Numbered from the stretch's first letter, positions 18,522 through 27,527 are shown. The stretch: 64,000 nt of DNA from Yinghuangia soli (GCF_021502675.1 NZ_JAKFHA010000036.1:5352-69351); one strand, 5' to 3'. Notes: a model not told the origin generated them from the letters alone. Translations and numbers: made by a program.

Positions 18522-18760
18522 CGCGCCGTCCCCTCGTCTCGCGTCCCGCACCGTCCGGTGGTCCGACGTCAACGTACGACACGGCACCGGCGCGCGAATA
18601 CCGTACGGCGGAACTCGGTTACACACCGCGGCCGTCCGATACAGGGGCCGGACGGCCGCGCGCGGGTGTGCCGGCCGACTGTCGCCGGGCACACCGTGCA
18701 TACGCGCACGTCGGAGCGGGGCCACCGGTAAGTGCCGCCCCGACGCACGCGGACCCTGGG

Positions 18761-21229
18761 TTACAGGGTGATCTCCGTGCCGACCCGCAGGTCGGCCGAG
18801 CTGCGGCCGGCCGCCACGCGGTAGGCGCCCGGGACGACGGTCCAGCCGCCGGCCTCGGTGTCCCAGCGCGCGAGGGTGGCCGCGTCGACCGCGACGCGCA
18901 CGGTCGCGGTGCCGCCGGCCGGCACCTCGACGGGCGCGAAGCCCACCAGGCGCAGCGGCTCGGGGCCGCCGAACAGTTCGCCGCCGGCCGGCTCCAGGTA
19001 GACCTGCACGACCTCGCGGCCGTCCCGCGCGCCGGTGTTGGCGACGGTGACGTCGACGGTCAGGCCGCGCTCCGCGTCGCCCTCGACCGCGGCCGACTCG
19101 TACGACCAGTCGGTGTAGCCCAGGCCGTACCCGAACGGGTAGGCGGGGACCGCGCCGCGCAGCGCCCAGAGCCGGTAGCCGATGGCCGGCTCGGCGTACA
19201 CATGCCCGCCCTCGGGCACCGCGGTGGACAGGAGCGGGACGTCGTCCTCGGCCGCCGGGTACGTGGTGGGCAGCCGCCCGCCCGGCTCCGCGGCGCCGGT
19301 CAGCACGTCGCCGAGTGCGGCGCCGGCCTCCTGGCCCGGCAGCCACGCCCACAGCAGCGCGGCCACGTCGCCGCGCCACGGCATGAGCACGGGCGAGCCG
19401 GCGTTGACGACCACGATCGTGTTGGGGTTCGCGGCCGCGACGCGCGCGACGAGTTCGTCGGTGCGGCCGGGCAGCTTGAGGTCGCGGCGGTCGAAGCCCT
19501 CGGACTCGATGTCCTCGGTGGTGCCGACCACCACGATGGCGACGTCCGCGGCGGCGGCGTCCGCGACCGCGGCGTCCATCTCCTCGTCCTCGGGCAGGCG
19601 CGGGCCCTCCCAGCCCAGGCCGAGCGCGGCGAACTCCATGGCCGGGTCGGTCGTGTAGCGCACCGACAGGTCGACCGGGACGCCTGCCTTGGCGGGCACC
19701 TCGACGCGCTGCAGCGGCGGCTTGAGCAGGTTCTCGATGATGTCGTGGCCGTCCGCGGCCAGGCGGAAGGCGTGCTCGGCGCCGTCCGCGGCCAGCTCGA
19801 AGCCGCCGATGCCGCGGACGTCGAACAGGTGGGTGCCGTCGGTCTCCGGCGTGATGCGCGCGGACGCCACGATCACGGTGGCGCCCTCCGGCATGCTGCC
19901 CGGCCAGAAGACCAGGTTGGAGCCGAGCCGGTGGTCGGCGCCCAGCGAGTTGCCCTCGGCGTCGAAGAACTCGACGCGCAGGCCGGCTTCGCCGCTCTCC
20001 GGGTGCACCGACGCGGCGGGCGCCATGTCGGGCAGTGCGCGGTGCGTGAAAGCGCCCGCGCGGACGGTGAGTTCGACGTCCGGGCCGAAGGCCTCGCGGA
20101 GCCCCTCGGGGATGCCGACGACGTGGTCCGGGTTGACGTGCGCGCTGCCGCCGCCCTGCGCGGACATGCGGACCGCGTTGGGGCCGACGACCGCGACGCG
20201 CGCGACCGCGCTCTTGTCGAGCGGCAGGGCGCCCTTGTTCTCCAGCAGCACCATGGCCCGGGCGGCGATCGCGCGGACCTGCGCGACGGCGTCCGCCGGA
20301 GTGGTGGCGTCGCCGCGCGGGGCGGTGTCGCCGAGCACGCCGACGCGGGCCGCGAGGCGCAGGATGCGGATGACCTTGTCGTCCAGGACCGACTCGGGGA
20401 CGCGGCCTTCGCGGACCGCGGCGACCATGGCGTCGCCCCACTCCTCGACCGGGCCGGGCATCGCGATGTCGGTGCCGCCGAGCGCGGCGGCCTCGGTGGT
20501 CTGCACCGCGCCCCAGTCGGAGATGACGACGCCGTCGAAGCCCCACTCGTCCTTGAGGACGTCGTTCTGCAGGCGGCTGTTCTCCGTCATCGCGGTGCCG
20601 TTGGTGCGGTTGTACGCGGACATGATGAGCCACACGCGCGCCTCGCGGACCGCCGCCTCGAACGGCGCGAGGTAGACCTCGCGCAGCACGCGCTCGTCCA
20701 CCTGGACGTTGTAGCTCATGCGCTCGGTCTCGGAGTCGTTGCCGACGAAGTGCTTGATGGTGGCGCCGACGCCCGCGGACTGCACGCCCTCGACGAAGCC
20801 CACGCCGACCTTCGCGGTCAGCAGCGGGTCCTCGGAGTAGCACTCGAAGTGCCGGCCGCCCAGCGGGCTGCGGTGCATGTTCACGGTCGGCGCGAGCAGG
20901 ACGTGGATGTCCTTGTCGCGGGCCTGAGCACCCATCAGGAAGCCGACCCGGCGGGCCAGTTCGGGGTCCCAGGCGGCCGCCTGCGCGGTCGGCGAGGGGA
21001 ACAGCAGCGAGGTGTCGCGCTCGTCCCACAGCACGCCGCGCACGCCCACCGGGCCGTCCGAGACGCGCAGCTTGCGCAGGCCGATCTGCGGCAGCTCGGG
21101 CAGGGACCAGAAGTCCTCGCCCACGATCAGGCGCACCTTGTCCTCGACCGAGAGCCGGTCCACGAGACCGCGCAGCTCGTCGTCGCCGATACCCGTCTCG
21201 GGGGTGCTGTCGGACGTGTCAATCGTCAT
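18761..21229 (-). CDS. Beta-glucosidase-type glycoside hydrolase, GH3 with PA14
   Basis: An 822-residue GH3 enzyme. The N-terminal barrel includes LRVSDGPVGVRG, IKHFVGNDSETERM and GFDGVVISDWGA, whose Asp is the usual catalytic nucleophile. The second alpha/beta domain is split by a PA14-like insert (about 390-530; RVEFFDAEGNSLG...DGTHLFDVRGIGGFEL), and a fibronectin-III-like domain closes the protein (ANTGARDGREVVQVYLEP). This layout is that of intracellular or cell-associated beta-glucosidases and related beta-glycosidases. There is no signal peptide, so it probably acts on imported oligosaccharides or glycosides. It is divergent from a TetR gene 196 bases away, the likely regulator. Confidence 0.93.
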   Translation of the reverse strand: MTIDTSDSTPETGIGDDELRGLVDRLSVEDKVRLIVGEDFWSLPELPQIGLRKLRVSDGPVGVRGVLWDERDTSLLFPSPTAQAAAWDPELARRVGFLMGAQARDKDIHVLLAPTVNMHRSPLGGRHFECYSEDPLLTAKVGVGFVEGVQSAGVGATIKHFVGNDSETERMSYNVQVDERVLREVYLAPFEAAVREARVWLIMSAYNRTNGTAMTENSRLQNDVLKDEWGFDGVVISDWGAVQTTEAAALGGTDIAMPGPVEEWGDAMVAAVREGRVPESVLDDKVIRILRLAARVGVLGDTAPRGDATTPADAVAQVRAIAARAMVLLENKGALPLDKSAVARVAVVGPNAVRMSAQGGGSAHVNPDHVVGIPEGLREAFGPDVELTVRAGAFTHRALPDMAPAASVHPESGEAGLRVEFFDAEGNSLGADHRLGSNLVFWPGSMPEGATVIVASARITPETDGTHLFDVRGIGGFELAADGAEHAFRLAADGHDIIENLLKPPLQRVEVPAKAGVPVDLSVRYTTDPAMEFAALGLGWEGPRLPEDEEMDAAVADAAAADVAIVVVGTTEDIESEGFDRRDLKLPGRTDELVARVAAANPNTIVVVNAGSPVLMPWRGDVAALLWAWLPGQEAGAALGDVLTGAAEPGGRLPTTYPAAEDDVPLLSTAVPEGGHVYAEPAIGYRLWALRGAVPAYPFGYGLGYTDWSYESAAVEGDAERGLTVDVTVANTGARDGREVVQVYLEPAGGELFGGPEPLRLVGFAPVEVPAGGTATVRVAVDAATLARWDTEAGGWTVVPGAYRVAAGRSSADLRVGTEITL

Positions 21230-21332
21230 CGCGGCCTACCGTCGCTTTCCTGGTTCACGGCCCCGTTCAGGGACGCGGAGGGTCGCCTGCCGCCCGCCGC
21301 GCGCGGGAGCCGCGGCCCGGACTCCCCGGAAC

Positions 21333-21384
21333 GGTAACCGCAAAAACCTTATACTCGGTAGCTTTGTTACCTGTACGTGACGTA
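21333..21384. promoter_or_regulatory. Putative operator between GH3 and TetR genes
   Basis: The divergent intergenic region holds an AT-richer patch with GGTAAC at 21333-21338 and its inverted copy GTTACC at 21366-21371, followed by the 11-base palindrome TACGTGACGTA at 21374-21384. Such symmetry between a TetR gene and its divergent target is typical of TetR operators. Which element is bound cannot be decided from sequence alone. Confidence 0.4.
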
Positions 21385-21425
21385 GCCAACGTCGCGGGAA
21401 AATCCGGGCACGGCAGGATGGGGGG

Positions 21426-22088
21426 ATGGACGCAACAGAGACGGCGAAGCGGACCGCGACCGCAAGCGCGGCGACGGGCCGGGGCCGCGGCCGCCGGCAG
21501 GGCTATGCCACCGGCGACGCCCGCCGCGCGCGCATCCTCAACATCGCTCTCCAGGAGTTCGGCGAGAACGGCTACCGCGGCACGTCGCTGGCCCGCATCG
21601 CGGAGCGCGCCGAGCTCACCCAGGCCGGCCTGCTGCACCACTTCCGCAGCAAGCAGGAGCTGCTGACCGCGGTCCTGGACCTGCGCGACGCGATGGACGC
21701 CGAGCGCCTGGACCTCAGCAACCTCCCCGACGGCGGCGAGCCGACCCTGCTGGCGCTGGTCGCCCTGGTCGAGCACAACGCCCGGCAGCCGGGCATCGTG
21801 CAGCTGTTCACCGTGCTCACCGGCGAGGCGGTCACCACCGACCACCCCGCGCACGGCTGGGCCCAGGAGCGCTACCGGCTCCTGTCCACGTCGATCGCGA
21901 CCGCGCTGCAGCACGGCGTCCAGGCCGGCGAGCTGCGCGCGGACCTGGACGCGACGGCCTGCGCCCAGCAGGTCATGGCCATGATGGACGGGCTCCAGCT
22001 GCAGTGGCTGCTGGACCCGGAGCGCATGGACATGGCCGCGACCTTCCGGGCCTACATCGACGGGCTGCTGAAGCAGATCTCGGCCTGA
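21426..22088 (+). CDS. TetR-family regulator (divergent from GH3 gene)
   Basis: A 220-residue TetR repressor. The helix-turn-helix spans about residues 35-80 (ARRARILNIALQEFGENGYRGTSLARIAERAELTQAGLLHHFRSKQELL). The C-terminal ligand domain is all-helical with no distinctive residues. The basic Gly/Arg-rich N-terminus (GRGRGRRQG) is an added DNA-contacting arm. By position it probably controls the GH3 gene and itself, responding to a sugar or aglycone (inference). The ATG at 21426 follows GGATGGGGGG. Convergent with the MerR gene, 33 bases between stops. Confidence 0.9.
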   Translation: MDATETAKRTATASAATGRGRGRRQGYATGDARRARILNIALQEFGENGYRGTSLARIAERAELTQAGLLHHFRSKQELLTAVLDLRDAMDAERLDLSNLPDGGEPTLLALVALVEHNARQPGIVQLFTVLTGEAVTTDHPAHGWAQERYRLLSTSIATALQHGVQAGELRADLDATACAQQVMAMMDGLQLQWLLDPERMDMAATFRAYIDGLLKQISA

Positions 22089-22091
22089 TCC

Positions 22092-22121
22092 CCCGGACGC
22101 CCGCCGGCCGCGGGCGCCGGG
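22092..22121. terminator. Hairpin between convergent TetR and MerR genes
   Basis: CCCGGACGCCCG and CGGGCGCCGGG pair across a short GCCGGC-rich loop with one bulged base. The hairpin fills the 33-base gap between the two convergent stop codons. There is no T-run, as is common for actinobacterial terminators. Confidence 0.45.
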
Positions 22122-23360
22122 TCAGAAGTCGCGGCCCGCGCCCGCGGGGTCCGCGTCCTTCTCGGCGGCGGTCAGCTCGGTGAGCACGCCGGCCAGGTCC
22201 CATCCCGAGAGGCTCGCTATCGCCTCGCGGAACGTGGTCAGCGCGAACAGGTCGCCGCGCGCCGTCATGCGGCCGTCCACCAGCGCCTCGCGCGGCAGCG
22301 AGCGGTCGTTGTCGAGCAGCAGGCTGCGCGCGGTCGGGTAGTCCATGTGGATCATCAGGTCGGGGCCCGGCAGCAGCCCTGGGCGCACCAGCACGCGCCC
22401 GTGGAAGACATCCAGGTGGAGCTCCGCCGGATCGTCGCGGCCCGGGACGTCGCTGACCACGATGTCGACCACGGCCGGATGCGGCGTGCGCTTCTCCGGG
22501 TCGGGCGTGATGAGCCGGCTGAGCCGCGACACCGCGGCGATCCACTCGTCCGACATGAACGGGTAGCGCTCGAGCGCGGGCGCGTCCGGCTCGGCGGGCG
22601 CCTCGGGCAGCACCTCCGCGCTCTCCGCCTCCAGCACCCGGCCCAGCGTCTCGCCGAGCTGACGGGTCGCCAGGCGCCGCATGGCGCGCGCCAGTTCGCT
22701 GTCCACGGCACGCTGGGCCAACGGCCGCAGGCGGCGGATCAGCTCGGCCATCTCGGGCGCCTCGTCCTCCAGCGAGGAGTCCTTGAGGTAGTGCTGCCAC
22801 AGGTACGTCTCGGTCAGCTGCATGAACGACCCGGCGACGCGCTCCATATCGGCCCGCAGCGCCCGCAGATGGTCGAGCACCGCGTGCACCGGGACGCCCG
22901 CCGCGTGCAGCTCGGCGCAGACCGCAAGTTCGCGCGGGCTCGGCACCCGGAACACGGTCAGCGAATCGTCCTCCGGTTCGAGCAGCCCAAACTGGACCGC
23001 GCCGGCGATCACCACCGGGTCGGACAGGCCGCCGAACATCGCGGTCAGCTCGGCCCGCGTCATGCGGCCCGGCTCCTCGTCGCTCCACGGCCCGGTCACC
23101 TCGGCGACCAGCCCGAGCACGCCGCCGAGGCTGCGGCCGTTGTCCCAGGCGTCCAGAAGCTCCTTGATGCTCACCAGGCTGTAGCCGCGCTCCAGGAGCT
23201 GGCCGATCAGGCGGAGGCGCGCCAGATGGCCGCCGTCGTACAACGACACCCGCCCGGCGCGGCGCGGCCGCGGCAAAAGCCCGCGGTCCTGGTACGCCCG
23301 CACGTTGCGTACGGTCGTACCGCCCTCGCGGGCGAGGTCCTCGATCCGGTAGTCCGCCAA
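22122..23360 (-). CDS. MerR-family regulator with SCP2-like C-terminus
   Basis: A 412-residue regulator. An N-terminal MerR helix-turn-helix (about residues 3-70: YRIEDLAREGGTTVRNVRAYQDRGLLPRPRR...YDGGHLARLRLIGQLLERGYSLVSIKELL) is followed by an approximately 200-residue helical domain of unknown type. The C-terminal stretch of about 100 residues (ELHLDVFHGRVLVRPG...MDYPTARSLLLDND...ALVDGRMTARGDLFAL) has the pattern of SCP2 sterol-carrier domains. Ordinary MerR proteins are 120-280 residues, so this is long. It may sense a lipid-like ligand (inference). The TTG start at 23360 has GAGG 9 nt upstream; no ATG lies nearby in frame. Confidence 0.82.
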   Translation of the reverse strand: MADYRIEDLAREGGTTVRNVRAYQDRGLLPRPRRAGRVSLYDGGHLARLRLIGQLLERGYSLVSIKELLDAWDNGRSLGGVLGLVAEVTGPWSDEEPGRMTRAELTAMFGGLSDPVVIAGAVQFGLLEPEDDSLTVFRVPSPRELAVCAELHAAGVPVHAVLDHLRALRADMERVAGSFMQLTETYLWQHYLKDSSLEDEAPEMAELIRRLRPLAQRAVDSELARAMRRLATRQLGETLGRVLEAESAEVLPEAPAEPDAPALERYPFMSDEWIAAVSRLSRLITPDPEKRTPHPAVVDIVVSDVPGRDDPAELHLDVFHGRVLVRPGLLPGPDLMIHMDYPTARSLLLDNDRSLPREALVDGRMTARGDLFALTTFREAIASLSGWDLAGVLTELTAAEKDADPAGAGRDF

Positions 23361-23659
23361 CCTCGTGCCTCGCGTTCTTGTCTGTCACCCGACCACAGCA
23401 GTGCGCAGTTTCGTGGTTGGGCGCCAACGTAATGCAGGCGGGCGCGAACCTCGATCACGAGTGACCGCCGAAATGAGGGGCGATATCGGGCACATCGCGA
23501 CACATCAGGAATTATTTCCGCCCCGGCGGGCCTCCCGGGCCGTCGGCCGGCCGGGGCGGGGGCGCCGCAGGGCATCCGGACGCCGTGTCCGGCGACCGGT
23601 GCGCACCGGGCTCCGGAGACAGCACCCCGGGGTGCGTCTCAGGGGCGCCCGGGCACGCC

Positions 23660-24157
23660 TCAGGGGATCACGACGACCGGGCGCTTGGCGTGCTTCACCA
23701 GGCGGCAGGCCACCGAGCCGAACAGCCGGCTGACGAACCCGGAGGAGCCGCCGACCACGATCGCGTCGGCGGCGAACTCCTTCGCGACGTCCTCGATCTC
23801 GTGGCAGATGTCGCCGCCGCGCTCCACGAGGATCCACGGCACGTCGCTGAGATGGTCCGCGCAGGCCAGTTCGAGGCCGAGGGCCTCGGACCGGTTGTCC
23901 GGCACGTCGATGAAGACGGGCGGCTCGCAGCCGGCCCACACCGTGGCCGGGATCCGGTTCGCCACGTGCACGATGACGAGCCCGCCGCCGAGGCGCCGGG
24001 CCATGCCGGCCGCGTACGCCAGGGCGCGTTCACTGGCGCCCGAGCCGTCGAAACCGACGACGACCGGGTGCTGGAACGCGGGGTCGCGGGGGCGCTGGGA
24101 TTCGGGACGGAGCAACGGGGTGCCGTCCGGCAGGTCACTGAAGTCGAAAGCAGCCAT
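23660..24157 (-). CDS. Universal stress protein (UspA family)
   Basis: A 165-residue single-domain Usp. HPVVVGFDGSGASERALAYAAGMARRLGGGLVIVHV is the first strand, loop and helix, and the ATP-binding signature G-x2-G-x9-G-S is seen in GGSSGFVSRLFGSVACRLVKHAKRPVVVIP at the end. A short N-terminal tail of about 30 residues precedes the fold. It is a cytoplasmic nucleotide-binding stress protein; the specific role is unknown. Single gene, with 299 gene-free bases on its downstream side up to the MerR start. Confidence 0.9.
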   Translation of the reverse strand: MAAFDFSDLPDGTPLLRPESQRPRDPAFQHPVVVGFDGSGASERALAYAAGMARRLGGGLVIVHVANRIPATVWAGCEPPVFIDVPDNRSEALGLELACADHLSDVPWILVERGGDICHEIEDVAKEFAADAIVVGGSSGFVSRLFGSVACRLVKHAKRPVVVIP

Positions 24158-24668
24158 GGCAATCGGGCGTCTTTGCCGAGGGAGGGACCGCGGGCCCCTC
24201 AAGATCAAAGGAAATGCCTGTTCGTGTGCCTATGCGTACAGATTACGTCTTGCGGTCGGAAACGGACAGGCCGTGCGGTGGTCGAGCACGCACGATATCC
24301 GCCCGGGACGGCCTGCGGGAGACCCTGGACGCCGCTATCCGTCCATCCGGGTGAAGTCATCGCGGAAGGACGTCCTCGCGGGCGTGCGCGGGCGGACCGG
24401 AAGCCGCTCCGGAATGCCGCAGGCGCGCCGGAAGTACCACCGAAGGAGTCGGCCCGCGTCACCGGTACGAGGGCCCGGCGGGCCCGGAATCCCGGCCGCC
24501 CGTTACCCCCGGCCCGGCGGCCGCGTTGCACACGACGACACCGCGTGTCCGGACGGCCACGTCGACCGGGGCGGCGATCCCGGGTGCGCGGCACCGTCTC
24601 GCGGACGCCGACCCCGGGTCGACGCGGCCGGGTCGCCGGGCCGGGCACCGCACGAGCGAGGAGGACCC
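24158..24668. other. Gene-free stretch of about 510 bases
   Basis: No open frame here shows family features or good codon positions on either strand. The first 80 bases, just upstream of the universal stress gene, are relatively AT-rich and probably hold its promoter. The last part leads into the ribosome-binding site of the small membrane protein. Nothing else is recognised. Confidence 0.5.
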
Positions 24669-25013
24669 GTGGCGCAGCGCTCGGGCACCGCCGCTCCGGC
24701 GCGCCCCCGGTCCCGCAGCCGCAGCGCGGGTCCCGCGAATCCCGAGTTTGTCGACATTCCTGAAGTCGGTGCCGCCGACCCGGCATCCCCTGCCGACGAA
24801 GCGGCCGAAACCGCCGCACGGCCGCCCGTCGATCTCGACGAGCTGGCCCCCTGGTACGCCCTCGCCGCATGCTGCGCCGCCCTTGCGCTCCTGGCCACCG
24901 GGGCCGGCCCCGCCTGGTCCGCGGCCGCGGCCGCGGGGCTCCTCGCGGCCGGCGCCGCAGCCCGCATGGTGATCCGCCGGAATTCCCCGCACACCATCAG
25001 TAACGCCGCATAA
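24669..25013 (+). CDS. Small putative membrane protein
   Basis: A 114-residue protein starting at GTG 24669 behind a clear GAGGAGG site. An Arg/Ser-rich start leads to an acidic, Ala-rich section with PEFVDIPEVGAADPA, followed by one long hydrophobic stretch (about 68-103, WYALAACCAALALLATG...GLLAAGAAARMVI) that could span the membrane once or as a hairpin, and a short polar tail. I do not recognise a family. It precedes adpA on the same strand, but about 270 bases of AT-richer leader separate them, so co-transcription is unlikely. Confidence 0.6.
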   Translation: MAQRSGTAAPARPRSRSRSAGPANPEFVDIPEVGAADPASPADEAAETAARPPVDLDELAPWYALAACCAALALLATGAGPAWSAAAAAGLLAAGAAARMVIRRNSPHTISNAA

Positions 25014-25064
25014 ATTTCATTCACGAAATTCGCGGCACAATCCGGGCATTGCTCCGCGAAGAGT

Positions 25065-25078
25065 CACCACAGGTGGTG
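25065..25078. promoter_or_regulatory. Inverted repeat upstream of adpA
   Basis: CACCAC and GTGGTG flank a 2-base centre (AG), about 205 bases before the adpA start, inside the AT-richer 25014-25281 region. The symmetry suggests a protein-binding site. I found no exact match here to the AdpA consensus TGGCSNGWWY, so I do not assign a regulator. Confidence 0.35.
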
Positions 25079-25129
25079 TGACCGCCATCACAAACAGGCA
25101 TATCTACATAACGTCACGTGGAGAACACC

Positions 25130-25156
25130 ATGCATAGACAAGCCCAGAAAGAGTAA
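25130..25156 (+). CDS. Possible 8-codon leader peptide upstream of adpA
   Basis: An ATG at 25130 behind GTGGAGA opens an eight-codon frame (MHRQAQKE) ending at TAA, about 125 bases before the adpA start. It contains an AGA Arg codon, which is rare in such high-G+C genomes. adpA mRNAs of streptomycetes have long leaders, so a translated leader peptide could modulate expression. Short frames of this kind also occur by chance. Confidence 0.25.
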   Translation: MHRQAQKE

Positions 25157-25281
25157 GTTCCGATCTTGGGTGACTTGAGTGGCGTGTGTGAACTACTGAG
25201 ACTCGCCATCAACGACCCCTCCCGTCCCGCCGGTGTTCTGCCGGACGGGGTCGCGGAGGGCTGAAGGGGGCGATCGGAGCC

Positions 25282-26733
25282 ATGAGCAGGACCGACGGTC
25301 GGCAGGCGGGGCAGCGCATCCGGGTCGGCACGGCGGCTGCCGCACGCGAAAGCGGGCCGGACGCGGAAGCGGTGCCTTCCGAGGCGGCGCCCGCGGCCGA
25401 AACCGGCTCCCGCACGGCAGCCGCGGATGTCGCGATACCGGCGGCACGCAGCGCGGAACCGCAGGTTCCGCTCCCGGCACCGAGATCCGAGTCCGACGGC
25501 CCGGCCGATGCCGACCCCGAGGACACCGCCCTCGCCGCGGACGACGGCGACGCCCGGCCCGGCCCGGAGGCCGCGGCCGGCACCGAAGCGGCTCCCGCGG
25601 CCACCGCGTACACGGTGGTCGGCCCGCGCTCCCCCGGCGACCTCGCGGACGCCGACCCCGATACGGACCTCGAACCGGACGGCGGCGACCCCGGCACCCA
25701 CGCGGAGTGGCCGGACCGGCTGATCGGCCGGCGCCGCGCCGAGACCATCGCGGTGCTGCTCTTCTCCAACTCGCCGATCCTGGAGAGCTCGATCCCCATC
25801 TCGGTCTTCGGGGTCGACCGACGGGACGCCGGAGTCCCCACCTACCGATTACTGGTATGTGCCGCCGAGCCCGGACCGCTGCGCACCACCGGCGGTGTCG
25901 AACTCATCGCCCCGCACGGCCTCGACGGCCTGCACCGGGCGGGCACCGTCATCGTCCCGGCCTGGCATTCGCCGTCCCGGACGCCGCCGGCCCCGGTCCT
26001 GGACGCGCTGCGCCGGGCGCACCGCGAGGGCGCCCGGGTCGTCGGCCTGTGCGGCGGCGCGTTCGTGCTCGCCGCGGCCGGCCTGCTCGACGACCGGCCG
26101 GCCACCACGCACTGGATGTACGCCCCGGCGCTCGCCAAGTCGTTCCCGAAGGTCCGGGTGGACCCGCGCGAGCTGTACGTGGACGACGGGGACGTGCTCA
26201 CCAGCGCGGGCACCGCGGCCGGCATCGACCTGTGCCTGCACCTGGTCCGCATCGACCACGGCTCGGACGCCGCCAACGCGCTCGCGCGGCGGCTCGTCGT
26301 CCCGGCGCACCGGGTCGGCGGCCAAGCCGCGTACATGGACCTGTCGCTGCCCGAGGAGATCAGCGGCGACCCGCTCGCCACGGTCATCTCGTGGGCCCTG
26401 GAGAACCTCTCGGAGAAGTTCGACATCGAGGTGCTCGCCACCCGGGCCTATATGAGCCGCCGGACCTTCGACCGGCGCTTCCGGTCGCTGACCGGCAGTG
26501 CTCCGTTGCAGTGGCTGCTGACGCAGCGCGTGCTCCAGGCGCAGCGGATGCTGGAGACCACCGAGCTGCAGGTCGAGGAGATCGCGCGGCGCTGCGGCTT
26601 CCGGTCCCCGGTGGCCCTGCGCGGGCACTTCCGCAAGCAGCTCGGCATCCCGCCGGCGGCGTACCGGGACGCGTTCCGGACCCGCGATCCGGAGGGGGCG
26701 GGAGAGGAAGTGGAGGCGGCGGGTCGCGTATAA
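25282..26733 (+). CDS. adpA: AdpA, AraC-family developmental master regulator
   Basis: A 483-residue AdpA orthologue. A DJ-1/GATase-1-like dimerisation domain (about 152-330: ETIAVLLFSNSPILESSIPISVFGVDRRDAGVP...VGLCGGAFVLAAAGLLDDRPATTHWMYAPALA) is followed by the AraC DNA-binding domain (about 375-475: ATRAYMSRRTFDRRFRSLTGSAPLQWLLTQRVLQAQRMLETT). AdpA is about 400 residues in Streptomyces; here an acidic, Ala/Pro-rich extension of about 145 residues precedes the fold. Codon 190 (25849-25851) is TTA, the rare Leu codon read by the bldA tRNA, and it lies early in the DJ-1 domain. orn follows 49 bases later, the same order as in streptomycetes. The ATG at 25282 has GGAG upstream; a later start within the extension cannot be excluded. 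Confidence 0.93.
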   Translation: MSRTDGRQAGQRIRVGTAAAARESGPDAEAVPSEAAPAAETGSRTAAADVAIPAARSAEPQVPLPAPRSESDGPADADPEDTALAADDGDARPGPEAAAGTEAAPAATAYTVVGPRSPGDLADADPDTDLEPDGGDPGTHAEWPDRLIGRRRAETIAVLLFSNSPILESSIPISVFGVDRRDAGVPTYRLLVCAAEPGPLRTTGGVELIAPHGLDGLHRAGTVIVPAWHSPSRTPPAPVLDALRRAHREGARVVGLCGGAFVLAAAGLLDDRPATTHWMYAPALAKSFPKVRVDPRELYVDDGDVLTSAGTAAGIDLCLHLVRIDHGSDAANALARRLVVPAHRVGGQAAYMDLSLPEEISGDPLATVISWALENLSEKFDIEVLATRAYMSRRTFDRRFRSLTGSAPLQWLLTQRVLQAQRMLETTELQVEEIARRCGFRSPVALRGHFRKQLGIPPAAYRDAFRTRDPEGAGEEVEAAGRV

Positions 26734-26782
26734 GCGTCTCCAGGTCGTCTTGCTGGAAGGTCACGGCCTAGGCTGATCAACC

Positions 26783-27394
26783 ATGAATGACCGCTTGGTC
26801 TGGATCGACTGCGAGATGACCGGACTCGACCTCACCCGGGACGCGCTCATCGAGGTGGCCGCGCTGGTCACCGACTCCGAGCTGAACGTCCTCGGGGAGG
26901 GTGTCGACGTCGTGATCCGCCCGCCCGCCGAGGCGCTGGCCGGCATGCCCGACGTGGTGCGCACCATGCACACCGCGTCGGGTCTGCTCGACGTCCTCGA
27001 CGAGGGGGTGACGATGGCCGAGGCGGAGGCGATGGTCCTGGCGTACGTACGCGAGTTCGTGCCCGAGGGCCGCAAGGCCCCGCTGTGCGGCAACTCGGTC
27101 GCCACCGACCGCGGCTTCCTGGCCCGCGACATGGCCGAGCTCGAGGGCTACCTGCACTACCGGATCGTGGACGTGTCCTCGATCAAGGAGCTGGCCCGGC
27201 GCTGGTACCCGCGCGTCTACTTCCAGTCGCCGCCGAAGACCGGCAACCACCGGGCGCTGGCCGACATCAAGGACAGCATCACCGAGTTGAAGTACTACCG
27301 GGAGGCGATCTTCGTGCCGCAGCCCGGCCCGGACACCGAGACCGCGAAGTCCATCTCGGCCCGCTTCAGCGCCCCGCAGGTCCCCGCTTCCTGA
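26783..27394 (+). CDS. orn: Oligoribonuclease
   Basis: A 203-residue DEDDh exoribonuclease that degrades 2-5-nt RNAs and pGpG, finishing mRNA and c-di-GMP turnover. ExoI is [13 protein letters not shown] (Asp-x-Glu), ExoII is [17 protein letters not shown], and ExoIII is [15 protein letters not shown] with the catalytic His and Asp. The length matches the family. It sits immediately after adpA as in Streptomyces and is followed by tRNA-His. The ATG at 26783 begins exactly at the first strand ([14 protein letters not shown]). Confidence 0.97.
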   Translation: MNDRLVWIDCEMTGLDLTRDALIEVAALVTDSELNVLGEGVDVVIRPPAEALAGMPDVVRTMHTASGLLDVLDEGVTMAEAEAMVLAYVREFVPEGRKAPLCGNSVATDRGFLARDMAELEGYLHYRIVDVSSIKELARRWYPRVYFQSPPKTGNHRALADIKDSITELKYYREAIFVPQPGPDTETAKSISARFSAPQVPAS

Positions 27395-27527
27395 CCCCGG
27401 CACGGCCCCGGGAACCGGTCGGATCCGGTCCCCGAAGGCACCCGGAGACAACCCGGGAGCGAGCACCCCTCAATCCCCTGTACACTCTTTCTCGCTGCTC
27501 CGGTCGGATCTCCGATCGAGGCGCGTG

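Noticed and set aside
25014-25281. AdpA autoregulatory box (TGGCSNGWWY) in the adpA leader
   Set aside because: No exact match to the consensus was found on either strand in this region.
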